From contig NC_058337.1 in the NCBI RefSeq assembly GCF_905475395.1, forward strand, positions 118,662,368-118,726,367: DNA of 64,000 bases, written 5' to 3'. Numbering within the stretch: the stretch's first letter is position 1; every line of letters starts with the position of its first letter. Below are positions 1 through 10,585 of this stretch, piece after piece. Origin of the DNA: Chrysoperla carnea. Its lineage: Eukaryota > Arthropoda > Insecta > Neuroptera > Chrysopidae. The translations under genes were made by a program, and so were the position numbers. The notes beneath the pieces are model-generated. The model saw nothing but the letters and a program-made list of their open reading frames with translations. It was not told the DNA's origin and did no database searches.

Positions 1-195
1 GAAGCGAGACGGGTATATACGACTCTTCTACCTATCTCAGTTTCTCTAATAGTAATAAAATAGGTAGAAAAAAAATGTTGTCTCTCTGCCTTACTCGTAT
101 TATTATTTGACACTGGTTAGGTTATCGCTGTCTAGCTCGTTATTTAGTTACAGAAGTCTGAGGGACTTCTCTGAGTCACATTTGCCCATGCCTAG
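1..195. repeat. Fragment of a short TIR element (copy 1 of 2)
   Basis: This stretch matches 53945-54115 over nearly its whole length. Shared blocks include GCGAGACGGGTATA, CTATCTCAGTTTCTCTAATA and GAGGGACTTCT. It ends in CATGCCTA, the inverted partner of the TAGGCATG that opens the complete copy at 53844. The left end lies outside the window. It has no coding potential and is probably a non-autonomous DNA transposon; the superfamily was not determined. Confidence 0.6.
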
Positions 196-686
196 TTTAA
201 ATACAAAACCAGGTCTTTTTAATAAAATGTGTAATTAAACTGTTCTTAATAAAATACCCAAAGTTGTTATTTTAATGAAAAAGGTTTTTATTATGAAACT
301 CATATATACATACACATTCTTGTGGTTTTTCTCCATTCATATTCGAGGTTATTATCTCGAATTTATTATAAGTGTAGAAAATATTTTTTTTGATTGACAT
401 TTCGTGTGTGTTATTATATATATATATAAGTAAACCTTTTAAATTTGCGATGATGAAAATTGTATAGATTTTCATAACATTTCATTTATAATCAGATCGT
501 CTGCAATTTTAATTAAAGTGTAGACAGTGTGCTCATTAAATTTAACCAACTTTTCATGCTTGAGAAAGAAAATCTAATTTTCAAAGATATATATTGTGTA
601 TTATACAGACGTATCTTATTTCATGATTCAAATCACACAATGGTCTCAAAAATGATTCCGCCATTGTCTTGATCCCTGCCATTGAA
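196..686. other. AT-rich spacer, no gene seen
   Basis: AT-rich DNA with a short TA run near 414-428. The open frames here are short and of low complexity, with no recognisable domain. Confidence 0.6.
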
Positions 687-1373
687 TTTTTATACCATGT
701 ATATATGAAATATACATAGTATATTAAGTTTAGTCCCAAGTTTGTAACGCTTAAAAATAATGATGCTAGGAAAAAAATTTTGTCATAGGTGTTCATAAAA
801 TCACCTAATTAGTCCATTTCCGGTTGTCCGTCCATCCGTCCGTCCGTCCGTCTGACACGATAACTCAAAAACGAAAAAAGATATCGAGCTGAAATTTTTA
901 CAGCGTACTCAGGACGTAAAAAGTGAGGTCAAGTTCGTAAATGAGCATCATAGGTCAATGGGGTCTTGGGTCCGTAGGACCCATCTTGTAAACCGTTAGA
1001 GATAGAACAAAAGTTTAAATGTTCCTTATAAAAAAATAAACAACTTTTGTTTGAAACATTTTTTCGTAAACATCACTGTTTACCCGTGAGGGCGCCAATT
1101 AGGCGGAAATTTTATAATATGTACTATACTTGATTATCAGTTATGTATACTCAATGTCACAAAAAATGCTCGTTTTAAAACATTCTAAGTGTTACTATTA
1201 TAACATAACATATGATGAGTGCGCTTAGAATGTTTTAACTGTGGCACTTTTTTTGACAGTGAGTGTATGTGTCACATGTTTGTATGTGTTATGTGATAAA
1301 GAAATCAACACTAGTCAGTACTATGCATAGTATTTCAACAATTAACTCAGTCAATTGTTTGTTTTCACTTGTT
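687..1373 (+). mobile_element. INE-1-like non-autonomous Helentron element, copy A
   Basis: It opens with an imperfect hairpin (TATACCATGTATAT ... ATATACATAGTATA). A TCCG-type microsatellite follows near 831-850, then a conserved block (AACTCAAAAACGAAAAAAG, TTTACAGCG, AGGACGTAAAAAGTGAGG). It closes with a small stem (AACAATT ... AATTGTT) about 13 bases before the CACTTGTT end. A subterminal hairpin, a central tccg microsatellite, a 3' stem-loop and T/T flanks make up the architecture known for Drosophila INE-1/DINE-1. This copy is interrupted by a separate 118-bp element at 1148-1265. It is very close to copy F at 55634. No protein is encoded; it would depend on a Helentron Rep/helicase supplied from elsewhere. 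Confidence 0.75.
1148..1265. mobile_element. 118-bp MITE with TA target duplication, nested in copy A
   Basis: The ends form long imperfect inverted repeats of about 43 bp. The left arm has ACTCAATGTCAC and AAAACATTCTAAG; the right arm carries their complements. A TA dinucleotide flanks both sides (1146-1147 and 1266-1267). Copies E and F of the host element read straight through here as TTATGTATGTGTCAC, giving an empty site with a single TA. The TA duplication suggests mobilisation by a Tc1/mariner-type transposase; that assignment is inferred. Confidence 0.8.
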
Positions 1374-2131
1374 TTCATTTAAACTGTCAACCTTACATTT
1401 TAAGATTTTCTGTGTACGCCAACTTGTATACAAAAGTGTTTAGCCTGAAGAATGAGTTGATACTCAGATGCTGATGCAACTTACATAAATTGTAAGAATT
1501 CTTTAAAACGATTACTTCGGAAAATGATGAGTTAAAGATACTTTTATTAAACACAAAAATTGGATCTGGTTATCGTTTATACCAACAATTAAGAATATAA
1601 ATCTGAAACAAAATTGATTAACACCGGCGTCTTAATTTTTGAAATATTTTAGGACATTTCCTGTCACTGATTTTCTTTTAACGGGTTTTTCAAACTGAAA
1701 TTAAATATATTCACAACACATTTAGATCGACAATAGTTACGCCACTGTAGAGTTCAAACTCATTTTTGGGGCTAAATACCGGTTTATTAAAGATTTATTA
1801 GGAGTGATACTAGTGACAGGTATAATTTTCCAAATAAAATTCCAAAATAACAGCATATTAAGTAGGAATGTTCTCTTTAATAAGGTGTGATACCACAAAA
1901 AACTTACTCCAGAAGAAAAATTATTTTGATTACGCTCAAATACGAAATACACGATTTTTAAATTATGTGATAATTTTAACTCTATACAAACAATAGACTG
2001 ATATATCGATCCACAATTTTCGTTAGGCGCCCAACAAACTACATAAAAATGGAACTTTGTGAAGAGGAGAGAACCAGGTCGGTTAACACAACTAATGCCA
2101 GTTTATCCAGTATGGCTGTTATATACAGGAT
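1374..2131. other. AT-rich spacer, no gene seen
   Basis: No recognisable gene or repeat. The minus-strand frame near 1737-1952 shows no domain and no splice context. Confidence 0.5.
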
Positions 2132-2833
2132 GGGCCATTTTAGTCTATACAACTAAATATATCGTTTTGTAGTAATTAATCAATCAAAGATTAACTTTAA
2201 AAAGTTGTAGATTGAACCTAGTTCTTCGAGTTTCTTTAATAGCCAAAATCCTAAACGGTAAGAGATAGAATAACATTTTAAATTAGTAAGTTGATCCTCA
2301 TAAAAAAAACTAACAATTTTTTTTATAGAAACGTTAGCTTTCGGAGGAAGTACGACTTAAAAATACTTCATTATTGCATTTAATCGAAAGAAAACACGCT
2401 AACTACGGAAAAATGGGCTAAATGCTTTAGCCAAAAGTTATTAAGGCAATAGAGAACATTCGCCTGTGTCCATGACTTTGACCTACAATTATCAATCAAC
2501 TTTTTAAGAGTATTTTCTTTCGATTAAATGCAATAATGACATATTTTGAAGTCGCATTTCCTCCAAAAGTCAAGGTTTTCCGAAAAAATGTTTTAAACCA
2601 AAATTTGTTACTTTCTTTTATGAGGATCAACTTTCTAATTAAAAGTGTTATTCTATCTCTTGCCGTTAAGGATTTAAATTGGCTATGAAAGAAACTCGAA
2701 GAACTAATTCCAATCTGATGTCAGAATTTAATATCAATCATCAAACTCTGCAACTTTTTTTAAAGTTATTTTTTGATTGGTTAACAACAAAACGATATTT
2801 AGGTGTATAGATTAAAATGTCCCACCCTGTATA
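2132..2833. mobile_element. Foldback element with arms of about 270-320 bp
   Basis: The two ends are imperfect inverted copies. The left starts TATACAGGATGGGCCATTTT; the complement of the right end starts TATACAGGGTGGGACATTTT. Both arms contain TTCTTCGAGTTTCTTT, AGAGATAGAATAACA, GTTGATCCTCATAAA and ATTGCATTTAATCGAAAGAAA in the same order. The arms run about 2132-2398 and 2508-2833 around a roughly 110-base unique centre. No coding capacity. A single right arm of the same family sits at 35535-35790. Confidence 0.8.
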
Positions 2834-4684
2834 ATGTTCCATTATTTTATGGATTTTTTAAGTCTGTAAATTGATTACATTCCATAAAAGTAAATGATTT
2901 CAATGACAAAGTCATGCTCATAAAATTTATCCCGATAAATAAGTTTTTTCTGAAGTTTTTTGAATGTGATTGATACTTCTAGGCGGATTTATATTTGACA
3001 TAAGTGCCATTCGTTTTTAACTAATTGGTAACAAAGTATTTACAACGATTTTTCCGTTAAAATATTAAACTTATAAATCAGATTCTTGTAAACCAATTTA
3101 AAAAATTTAATTATGAAATTATGCGGTTTAATAAAAAAAAGAAACCACTCAAACGGGTAATGGTAAAACTTTAATCTGCATTATAAGTGACCATGGATAA
3201 AAAATTTCTATTTATAAAACTAAGGTGAAGAAATAAATAAATAAATATTTCTACATCAAATCTAACAGTATTATAATTTATAAAAATAATATTTTTCAAA
3301 AAATCTTTATACAAATAACAGGCCATTTTGAGATAAAAAATATGTTTTTTCAGTTCTGTCATTATTTATAAAATAATGTTATCAAAACTTAAACTGTAGA
3401 TATTTCTTATCATTAAATGTTTACACATTTTTGAAGAAGAAAATATTTTTGTAACATATGGCATAAGAAAAATACGGAAAAACCTGAAAAGATTTCTCTC
3501 ATCTTAGAAATGTCAAAGTGAGAGATCTCTTTGTCATTGAAGGAACGTACGACACATGTTTATGTGACGACATAAACTAATTTGGAAAACGTCAATAATG
3601 GATTAGAAAATGATGTTTTTTGGGTGTTTTTTAACTAGATTGTATAAATGACATACCTTTGGCTTGTAAAACCACTTTCTTAACGACTCCATTGTCATAT
3701 CTAGTATTTAGGACACATGTAGTGCACAATAAAATAATCACATTTATTCTCATAACACCATACAAAGCAACAAAAAACTTAAATATTTAAACACTATGTT
3801 TGTTCATTTTTATTAAATTCACATGTTTGTAATTTTTTTGAGACAAAAACTGATCAAAAACACATAAAACATCGTACTCAATTCTCCTACAACGAAAATG
3901 AGTCATGTCGGCTTCATAATATGAGTTTGTAATGAATACTGCTACAAACTGAACAAACATGGCACTTGACTGGCGAGAATATTCATCATAACAGACGTTT
4001 ATTGTTTACGTTTTTATTTTATTTGTTTCTTTCTAGATGATTCATAATTAATTGATATTTTGGGATTAATTATAAATAGATGTAGTCAGATTTGGCTATT
4101 AATAAACTTAATTAAATTATTTTTATATTTCTAATAATTTGAAAAAACATTAAGTGCAGTCTCTGGTGGTATGATTTGGAAGCTTCGTTAGTCACAAATA
4201 AATATCAATTTTAAGGCAAAAATCCTAGACTTCAATGAAACAAACGATTTTATATCGCTTTTCAAGAAAATTTACAACATTTTCGTTGACTTTTTTTAAT
4301 TAATTTTCAAAATATGGAAGCCAGAGCTAAATACTTATATAGAAATGTCAACAGATGGAAGAATCATTACACACGGTGTTTAACAAATAACTTAGCTATT
4401 CTTGCAATCATGGTAGATAGCAGCACTAAAAACATGAAGTTTATCACACTTTTGCCTCTATGTACATATTTTATACGTGAGGAAGTGTGTTGAGTCATGT
4501 ACTAAGACCTTTTATAATGTTTGAGTAATTATTAATCTTATAGTTTTCTTAATTTTACCTCTTGGTTTGTTTCGTTGCTTTGTGTCACCAGATCTTTGGT
4601 TTATTTGAAAAAAATTAAATATCTAGTTCATTGCATCCCTCATATAATATTGATACCTCAGAACGAATTATAAACTAATTATTC
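2834..4684. other. AT-rich spacer, no gene seen
   Basis: Very AT-rich, with an AAAT run near 3230-3246. Nothing else recognisable was seen. Confidence 0.5.
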
Positions 4685-4850
4685 CAAATATTATCAAAAA
4701 CCCCTTGAAAAAATCGAGAAAATCGCAAAATGTTTATTTGTTTCGGAATTTGATAAAACTTGGTATACAGTAATTTGGACCCTATAAATTAAAAAATCGG
4801 ATTCATTCAACGATTGTGGGAACAGCTTTTGAAACGTCATCCTAAAAGCC
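4685..4850 (+). repeat. Half-unit of the dyad satellite family
   Basis: It carries the ordered landmarks of one arm of the satellite units at 16931-17890: AAAAAATCGAGAAAA, a GAATTTGATAAAACT block, a GTAATTT...ACCC block, then AAAAATCGG and an AACGATTG block. Only one arm is present. The copy is diverged. Confidence 0.55.
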
Positions 4851-5044
4851 TTTACGAATAGCTTTTATCTTGAAGCGATTTTGAAAATATTTACGAAAAA
4901 GTCATCTTATCGTCAAATGAGCTGAATGTTCATAATTTTGGATTCTAATTACCGGTACGTGGTATTTACATTACGTGAACGTAGAAAAAGATAGTTTGTT
5001 AAACTGTAAAGACACTACTTTTATACGCAAAAAGAACAAAAGGG

Positions 5045-5129
5045 ATGCACTATTTACACTAAGTGTAAGTAGAAAAGAATAGGACCCCTAACACTGTCCT
5101 TTTCTACTTACACTCAATGTAGTACACCG
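5045..5129. repeat. Inverted-repeat hairpin, related to 24952-25021
   Basis: The left arm has GTGTAAGTAGAAAAGAATAG and the right arm its complement (CTTTTCTACTTACAC), around a short loop. The outer part (CACTATTTACACTAAGTG) resembles CTAGTGTAAAAAGTG at 25000-25018. It is probably a short MITE or foldback remnant. Confidence 0.6.
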
Positions 5130-6348
5130 AAGAAAACAGCACTGACTTATAGAAAATGAATGGCTGCACAGTCTATGAACATTATACATTACTTTATGTA
5201 TACAGAGGTCACGGAGGTTATCAAATTTTTAGTTACGAATTTTATAATTTCATAGAGGGCACTTAAAAACGAACATTCTGGGAAGAAATGAATATTTTAA
5301 TCTTTAACGCCTTTTCAAAAGTTTAAGATTATAGAAAATTGATATCATATCAAAAATTTAAAATTGAACTATATATGTGCGATTTCATTGATTGTGTATT
5401 ATATCTCTAGTGGTCGTGATGCGAATTTTATTTTTATTTAATGTTCTTATTCAAGCTGTTTTCCATAAATCGCTAGATGGCACTTAAGTCATCAAATATA
5501 ACTAACAATCAACGAGATTTCTAACAATAAGCAACAATAAATATTTCTATTATTATTTCTAAGGTAGAAAAATAGTAAAAACTTCACAAAATTTTTACGC
5601 TAAATATTGTTAAAACGTAAATGGTTAATATTACGAATCATTACAAGTAGTCAAATGATATTACTGGATTTTTGGGCTCTAATTATACTTAATCCTATAA
5701 AGAAAGGATTTCAATAAAGTAAATACTTAAATTGCGATGAAACTTTCCCTCGACAAGTTTAAATCAAAAAGGATTCGGTAGAGAGAAAGTTTCACAAAAC
5801 AAGTATAAAATTAAAAAAACATTTAGGACTTAAATATAGTAGACTAGTTAAAATCAGGTTATTAACATTATTCAGGTCATAGTTAATAATAATGAAAATA
5901 GTTTTTTACATCAATTTAATTGTTATAAATTTTCCTATGTAATTTTTAAGCTGGGCGTTTCTAGTGGGCAAGGCATAGGGAGCGTTTGTTCCAAGATCAG
6001 TAAATTGAATTTCCTATCACATTGCGGATACAGTGATTTGCCTGCTGACGATTTTTGCATTCATTTGAATTTGACAATCAGCTGATTTATTCATATGACG
6101 GGCTGCTTACTCTAGCTGCTAGCGCAGAACACAAGAAGGATAGATAATACAAAAATGATCGAAAACAAAACCGTGGAAAAGTACGCCCATAGATAAAATA
6201 AAGATTACATCTCAATTACTTACTGCGATACATTATATAAGCTGATACAGTTGATAATATATGCACCTAGGCATGATAAAGGTTTGAAACTTGGATTTGT
6301 TATACTTGTTAGCATTTCTAACTAAAAGATGACACCACTTATCAATTA
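5130..6348. other. AT-rich spacer, no gene seen
   Basis: No convincing coding segment or repeat was found. Confidence 0.5.
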
Positions 6349-6492
6349 TGATTTCACGGTGAGTCTACGACTACGATCATAGAATAATATCACCTATCGG
6401 AGTCTACGACGTAGACAAACAATACGATTTCACAGTAAGTCTACGACATAGACAAACCCTACGATTTCACAGTAAGTCTACGATATAGACAA
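6349..6492. repeat. Degenerate minisatellite, about 3-4 units
   Basis: Repeated units contain GATTTCACAGTAAGTCTACG followed by ACATAGACAAA. The last two are nearly identical at a period of about 44 bases; the first ones are interrupted. It lies about 560 bases upstream of the start codon at 7054. Confidence 0.7.
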
Positions 6493-7053
6493 AAAGGGGT
6501 AAATAATGGGTATTGTCTATGGTCTACGATCTTATTTAGGCAAAGAGTTCTCTATAGTCTAAGCATTTAGGTATAGAGAAAGTATATTTTTTATTAATGA
6601 TTTGAGAGAGAAATGTAAAATGGTCTCATTTTTGAGAATAAAACATTCAGAACTCAATTTACTAATCACAACTTGCAGTTTCGTGGTAAGAAAGACCCTA
6701 GTTTTAATGCCTCTACTTTCTTATGATCTCTATGCTCTACTTAAGAAAAATGGGCACTCTTGGTTAAATTCTCTTTGATTTCATTTTGAAAACAATTTGT
6801 ATAAAAAACACGGCAACCGTTTAAAAAAATATAATATTGATCGAATTACCATTATATTGATAGGACCAATTTACAAACAGTTGTTTATGCAAACGTCAAT
6901 GTTTCAATATAAATAAAATTCAATTAAAACCTGAAACAAATTTTAATATAAATTTACAACGAGTAAATTAAACGAAAAATTCATGAAAAACTAACAAAAA
7001 TATAACTAAACTGAAACCTACAAATCGAAATCCATAACAATCAATTTCATGAA
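6493..7053 (+). promoter_or_regulatory. Presumed 5' flank and 5' UTR of the 7054 gene
   Basis: A TATAAATA motif lies at 6908-6915, about 146 bases before the start codon. In such AT-rich DNA this is weak evidence for a core promoter. No other regulatory element was recognised, and an upstream non-coding exon cannot be excluded. Confidence 0.25.
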
Positions 7054-8949
7054 ATGTCACAAAATTATTTTTATAATCGAAATGGATATTATGACAAATC
7101 GTCATATCGTCCCGACATCGACAATTTCTGTTTAGATAATTATCCAGCAAGAATGACCTCATCATCTACTGCATGTGGAGCAGCAAGTGATCTTAGTTAT
7201 CGACGTGACCTAGTACGTTTACGGCAGAAATTGGAGGAACGCCACAATAGAATAATGCAAGAAAAGGCAGCATTTCAAATGTTTAACGAATTCAAAGAGA
7301 ATTTTTTTAAGACTTACGGAGATGCTTCAATTTCCACATCTACCTCGATACCAGTACAATCACAACAGCCACAATTGTTAAATTTACAAACTTTCCCTGA
7401 AAAGGAATCGTATGGAATCAGTTCTGCTTATAGTAGTAACGTAAATTTGACAAGTCCGGTATTATCAACACCTACGGTTTTAGCACCTCCTGTTTATTAC
7501 CCACCATTACAAAATGTACCAAGACAGATTCCAACGATCCCAACAACTTCGATATCGGAAGAATGTGGTTATGATACAACAACTGCAAGTATTGTTAAAT
7601 ATATTGAACATATTCATAATTTGGAAAGTGAGAAAGAAGTTTTTGAGACTGTTGTTAAAGCGTTAATTGAATATCAGAAGCGTAAAACGGCTAAAACAAA
7701 TGCATCGAATATCAAATTAATTCCGGAAGAAATATCGTCTACTAAACCATCAAAAAATCAAGATTTGGAAAGTTTTAAGGAAGAATATTTAAAGAAATTA
7801 GATGATGTTAAAAGTGTGGCTCAAGATATTAAAGAGAGTGTTGCAGATTTTCGACAACAATTGTTATGCCAAAAGCAACAACAACATAACGAAATGGGTG
7901 ATAAAGAAGTTTTGACGCCCGTAAGAGATTGTAATCCGATTGATAACGATGGTGATGTCGTTACCGAATCAAAAATGACCAATAATTCAAGTAAGTCATA
8001 CAATTCGAAAGGAGGTACGGTATTGAATAATATCGATTATACGTTATATGAAAATGGAATGAATGGGGTAACAAATAGCACTCCGATTACTTATGGAGGA
8101 TGTCGAAAAAAAGATGAGAAAATATCAAAATCAGAATCGGAAAGAATTCCAGCTTCTAACTTTAATGATAACGATGTAAAAGCAACAATAACAAATGAAA
8201 AATGCGAAACATGCCATGGTTATCTTATGCAAAAAAAGTTTCACGACAATCTGAAACATTTCGATGATACAACCAATGAAACTGTACATTTTTCATCTGC
8301 TGAGCGTCAGGTAAAAAAGCAAAGAATATTACATGATACTAAAAATTTGATGAAAACACACAAACATTGATTGAAAACACACAAACATTGATTATAGTTT
8401 GCAGAACAAACGCCAGAGTGCAAATGTATAAAAGATGAAAATGCGCATGAACAAAATGGTGACAAAATTAATCAAATTGACGATGATGAAAATATAGTAA
8501 CGAAAGAGAGTCAAACAATACTTTATCCATTGATGGTGAAATCAAAATCGGATCAATGTATGAAACATTGGGAACCTGAAAAACTAAGGATTGTGGAACA
8601 TTCGAAACATCAAAAACAGTCTGTGTGTTGTCTCCATAAGATTTCCTCAACGAATCAAGTTAGTCATCAATGTGCCTCTAAACAATATTCAACATCGAAA
8701 TGTTACTTCGAAGAATCGAAAGTAGTTAAATGTGTTGTTCAACAACATAATACAACGATTACATCAGATGATGTCATAGAGACAACTGAAGATCCAATTG
8801 ATGCAGATACAATTGTATCATATTTTGTGAAACGAGTTAAAGATTTAAAAGATCAATGTCGAAGATATCGTTCTATGAAAGATGTTTTACAAAAACGCGT
8901 AGAGGAATATTCGGGAATTTATACTAAAGAAAATAGTTTAGTTTGTTGA
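7054..8949 (+). CDS. Unrecognised two-exon coiled-coil protein, 602 residues (exons 7054-8310 and 8398-8949)
   Basis: I do not recognise the family. Unspliced, the frame ends at a TGA at 8368, but exactly the same frame reopens at 8398 and runs 183 codons to TGA 8947-8949. Splicing out 8311-8397 keeps the frame and removes all three stops. Visible features: a charged helix at about residues 48-88; a Ser/Thr/Pro/Gln-rich linker at about 92-165; further predicted helical, coiled-coil-like stretches at about 178-212 and 236-280; an Asn/Lys-rich low-complexity part to about 380; CETCH at 384-388 with later His at 397 and 402, a spacing shorter than a classical C2H2 finger; and a basic helix at about 559-590 (KRVKDLKDQCRRYRSMKD) near the C-terminus. 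No signal peptide or membrane segment was seen, so a cytoplasmic or nuclear scaffold-type role is possible but unproven. The start at 7054 is the first ATG of the frame (context GAAATGT). A pseudogene with an in-frame stop is the alternative. Confidence 0.72.
8311..8397 (+). other. Predicted 87-base phase-0 intron
   Basis: The donor is CAG|GTAAAA and the acceptor GATTATAG|TTT. The length is a multiple of three, but the intron contains stops at 8368, 8389 and 8395, so retention would truncate the protein after residue 438. An exact 21-base tandem duplication (8351-8371 and 8372-8392; unit begins TGAAAACACACAAAC) sits inside it. Without the duplication the intron would be 66 bases, a common short-intron length in insects. 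Using the nearby TTGCAG at 8404 instead would shift the frame into a stop. Confidence 0.7.
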
Positions 8950-9281
8950 GTCTTTTTCGGGTCTTTTGTTTTCTTAAAAAAAAAATTTTTTTTATACATT
9001 TTTGCTTGTCATATGTTGTCATTTAATATTTTTTGAAGTAAAAGGTTTTAATTGAATGATAAAATCTTCGTTTATGATCACTTTTTTTTCTTGCAGGTTG
9101 GAAATTAAAAAGTAGTTTGTTCAAACTTTGATGGGTTTTAGGCCAAAGCTCAAAATTTGAGACGTCAACTATGACGAATTCAAAAAATGTATTTTGTTTA
9201 GATAAAGATTTTCGTTTTCCTCTATTATGTTTTTGTAAACATTTGTATTAATCAAATTATTAATAAAATTGTATTTGCGAA
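8950..9281 (+). terminator. 3' UTR and poly(A) signal of the 7054 gene
   Basis: The AATAAA at 9262-9267, about 313 bases after the stop, is a plausible poly(A) signal in AT-rich downstream DNA. Confidence 0.45.
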
Positions 9282-9389
9282 TTAAAAACTGATGACCCCA
9301 AGTACCTCTGTTAAAGTTCCTTGACGACAGCAAAATCCACATGCTGCGCTTGTACCAGCTATCCAGCCGCCATTACATACATCTTGTCG
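9282..9389 (-). other. Possible small Cys-rich coding segment
   Basis: On the minus strand, an open frame of 35 codons follows an in-frame TAG that also fits a splice acceptor (GGGCTAG|CGA). The peptide includes DVCNGGW and AACGFCCRQG, unusually Cys/Gly-rich for this AT-rich DNA. The local GC is clearly higher than the surroundings. There is no ATG in the segment, so it could only be a terminal exon or a relic. I do not recognise it. Confidence 0.2.
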
Positions 9390-9655
9390 CTAGCCCTCTA
9401 CTATAAAATGGTGACCTCCTAAGGGATTGCGTATCCCACTTTCAGTGTTCCTCGTCTAGACAAACAGACATAACGAATCAATAGTATCTAATACATACAA
9501 AAATGTCAGGGAATGCAGGATTTGAGTGGTGGAAAGTTCAAAAATTTACGACTTCGAGTAAATTTTGTCTAATTCGTGATGATTCTTTCTATCGGATTAT
9601 ATAAGTTCTATTAGAACCTACTTCGTAATATATATTTTTAGACCTACTTCTTATT

Positions 9656-9824
9656 CTACCCCGGTGGAAAAAATATTTGAAGAAAGAATAAGTCTTAAAA
9701 ACTCTTAAAAATTTTTAGAAATTCTGAAAAGTCTTAGGAACTTGAGACTTTCTGAGTTTCTAAGACTTTTTAAGAGTTTTTAAGACTTATCTTTCTTCAA
9801 ACATTTCTTCTCCAAGGGTGGTGT
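9656..9824. repeat. Long imperfect hairpin
   Basis: The left arm (9663-9745) has TTTGAAGAAAGAATAAGTC, TTAAAAACTCTTAAAAA and AAGTCTTAGGAACT. The right arm (9745-9824) carries the complements in reverse order. Arms are about 75-80 bases with almost no loop. AGTCTTA recurs within the arms. It could be a MITE or foldback copy, or a source of hairpin RNA. Confidence 0.7.
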
Positions 9825-9868
9825 TAATATTTTTTTGAATGGCTTGGTCCATCGAATTCTTACTTTAA

Positions 9869-10520
9869 GGTGTTTCGATACCAAAACGGAAGTGTTACAA
9901 AAACTGAAATTTTGTATGTCAATTAATGAGTATTTGGTACGCCTCCTGAATAAATAAGTAAAATTCAAGTCGATTCTCTGTAGAGTTTACGATAAATTAT
10001 TAAAAACAGCCTTTTTTACATGATGGTATATGAAGAAGTCGGTTTTCTAGACAATAAGTGCTTTTAAAAATGTTTTATCATTTACATAAAAAAATTTTAT
10101 CAATACTCCTCATAATTTTTAATTTTTAAAATCATACCAAAATAAGAACTGTGCATAAGAATGAAAAACTTTTTGGTAAAAAAACTGACTTATTAAGTTT
10201 ATTTTTCCTAAACAGTACAGAGAAACGATATAAATTTTTCACAAAAGACGTATAAAAGGTTGATTAATTGGTAAATAAAATTTTAAATCTTTGGTATTAT
10301 TTTCAATTTACGGTATCGAAATACTTTAAAGAGTTGAAAAGAAAATGATAACAAAAATTTAAAATTTTATTAATCAGTTAATCAATCTTGTATAGGTCTT
10401 TTGTGAAAAATTTGTATCGATTCTCTGTACGGTTTACGAGGAATCGATCAGAGAATCGATATGAATTTTTCCCAATGACGTATAGAAGGGACATTTTCAT
10501 TTCTTTGGTATCGAAATACC
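9869..10520. mobile_element. TIR element, about 650 bp, copy 1
   Basis: It begins GGTGTTTCGATACCAAA and ends TTTGGTATCGAAATACC, which are inverted copies. A second internal GGTATCGAAATAC lies at 10312. The interior matches 15084-15473 in order: GAAATTTTGT, AATGAGTATTT, ACTGTGCATAA, GAATGAAAAACTTTTT and GTACAGAGAA. No transposase is encoded. Confidence 0.65.
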
Positions 10521-10585
10521 ATAATTTACATTTGGAACTAAATAAAGTACTTTCTTGGTCTTTGAAATCGGCGTATTACTTTTTG

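Noticed and set aside
581..796. Two near-identical 67-71-codon minus-strand frames (here and 55540-55743)
   Set aside because: Both are read-through of INE-1-like copies A and F; similarity is due to the repeat, not a gene family.
831..850. TCCG tandem repeats as a CRISPR or independent microsatellite
   Set aside because: They are the internal microsatellite of the INE-1-like element; no spacer-repeat pattern.
7821..8003. Minus-strand frame inside the 7054 gene
   Set aside because: Antisense shadow of the coding exon; no own start context or domain.
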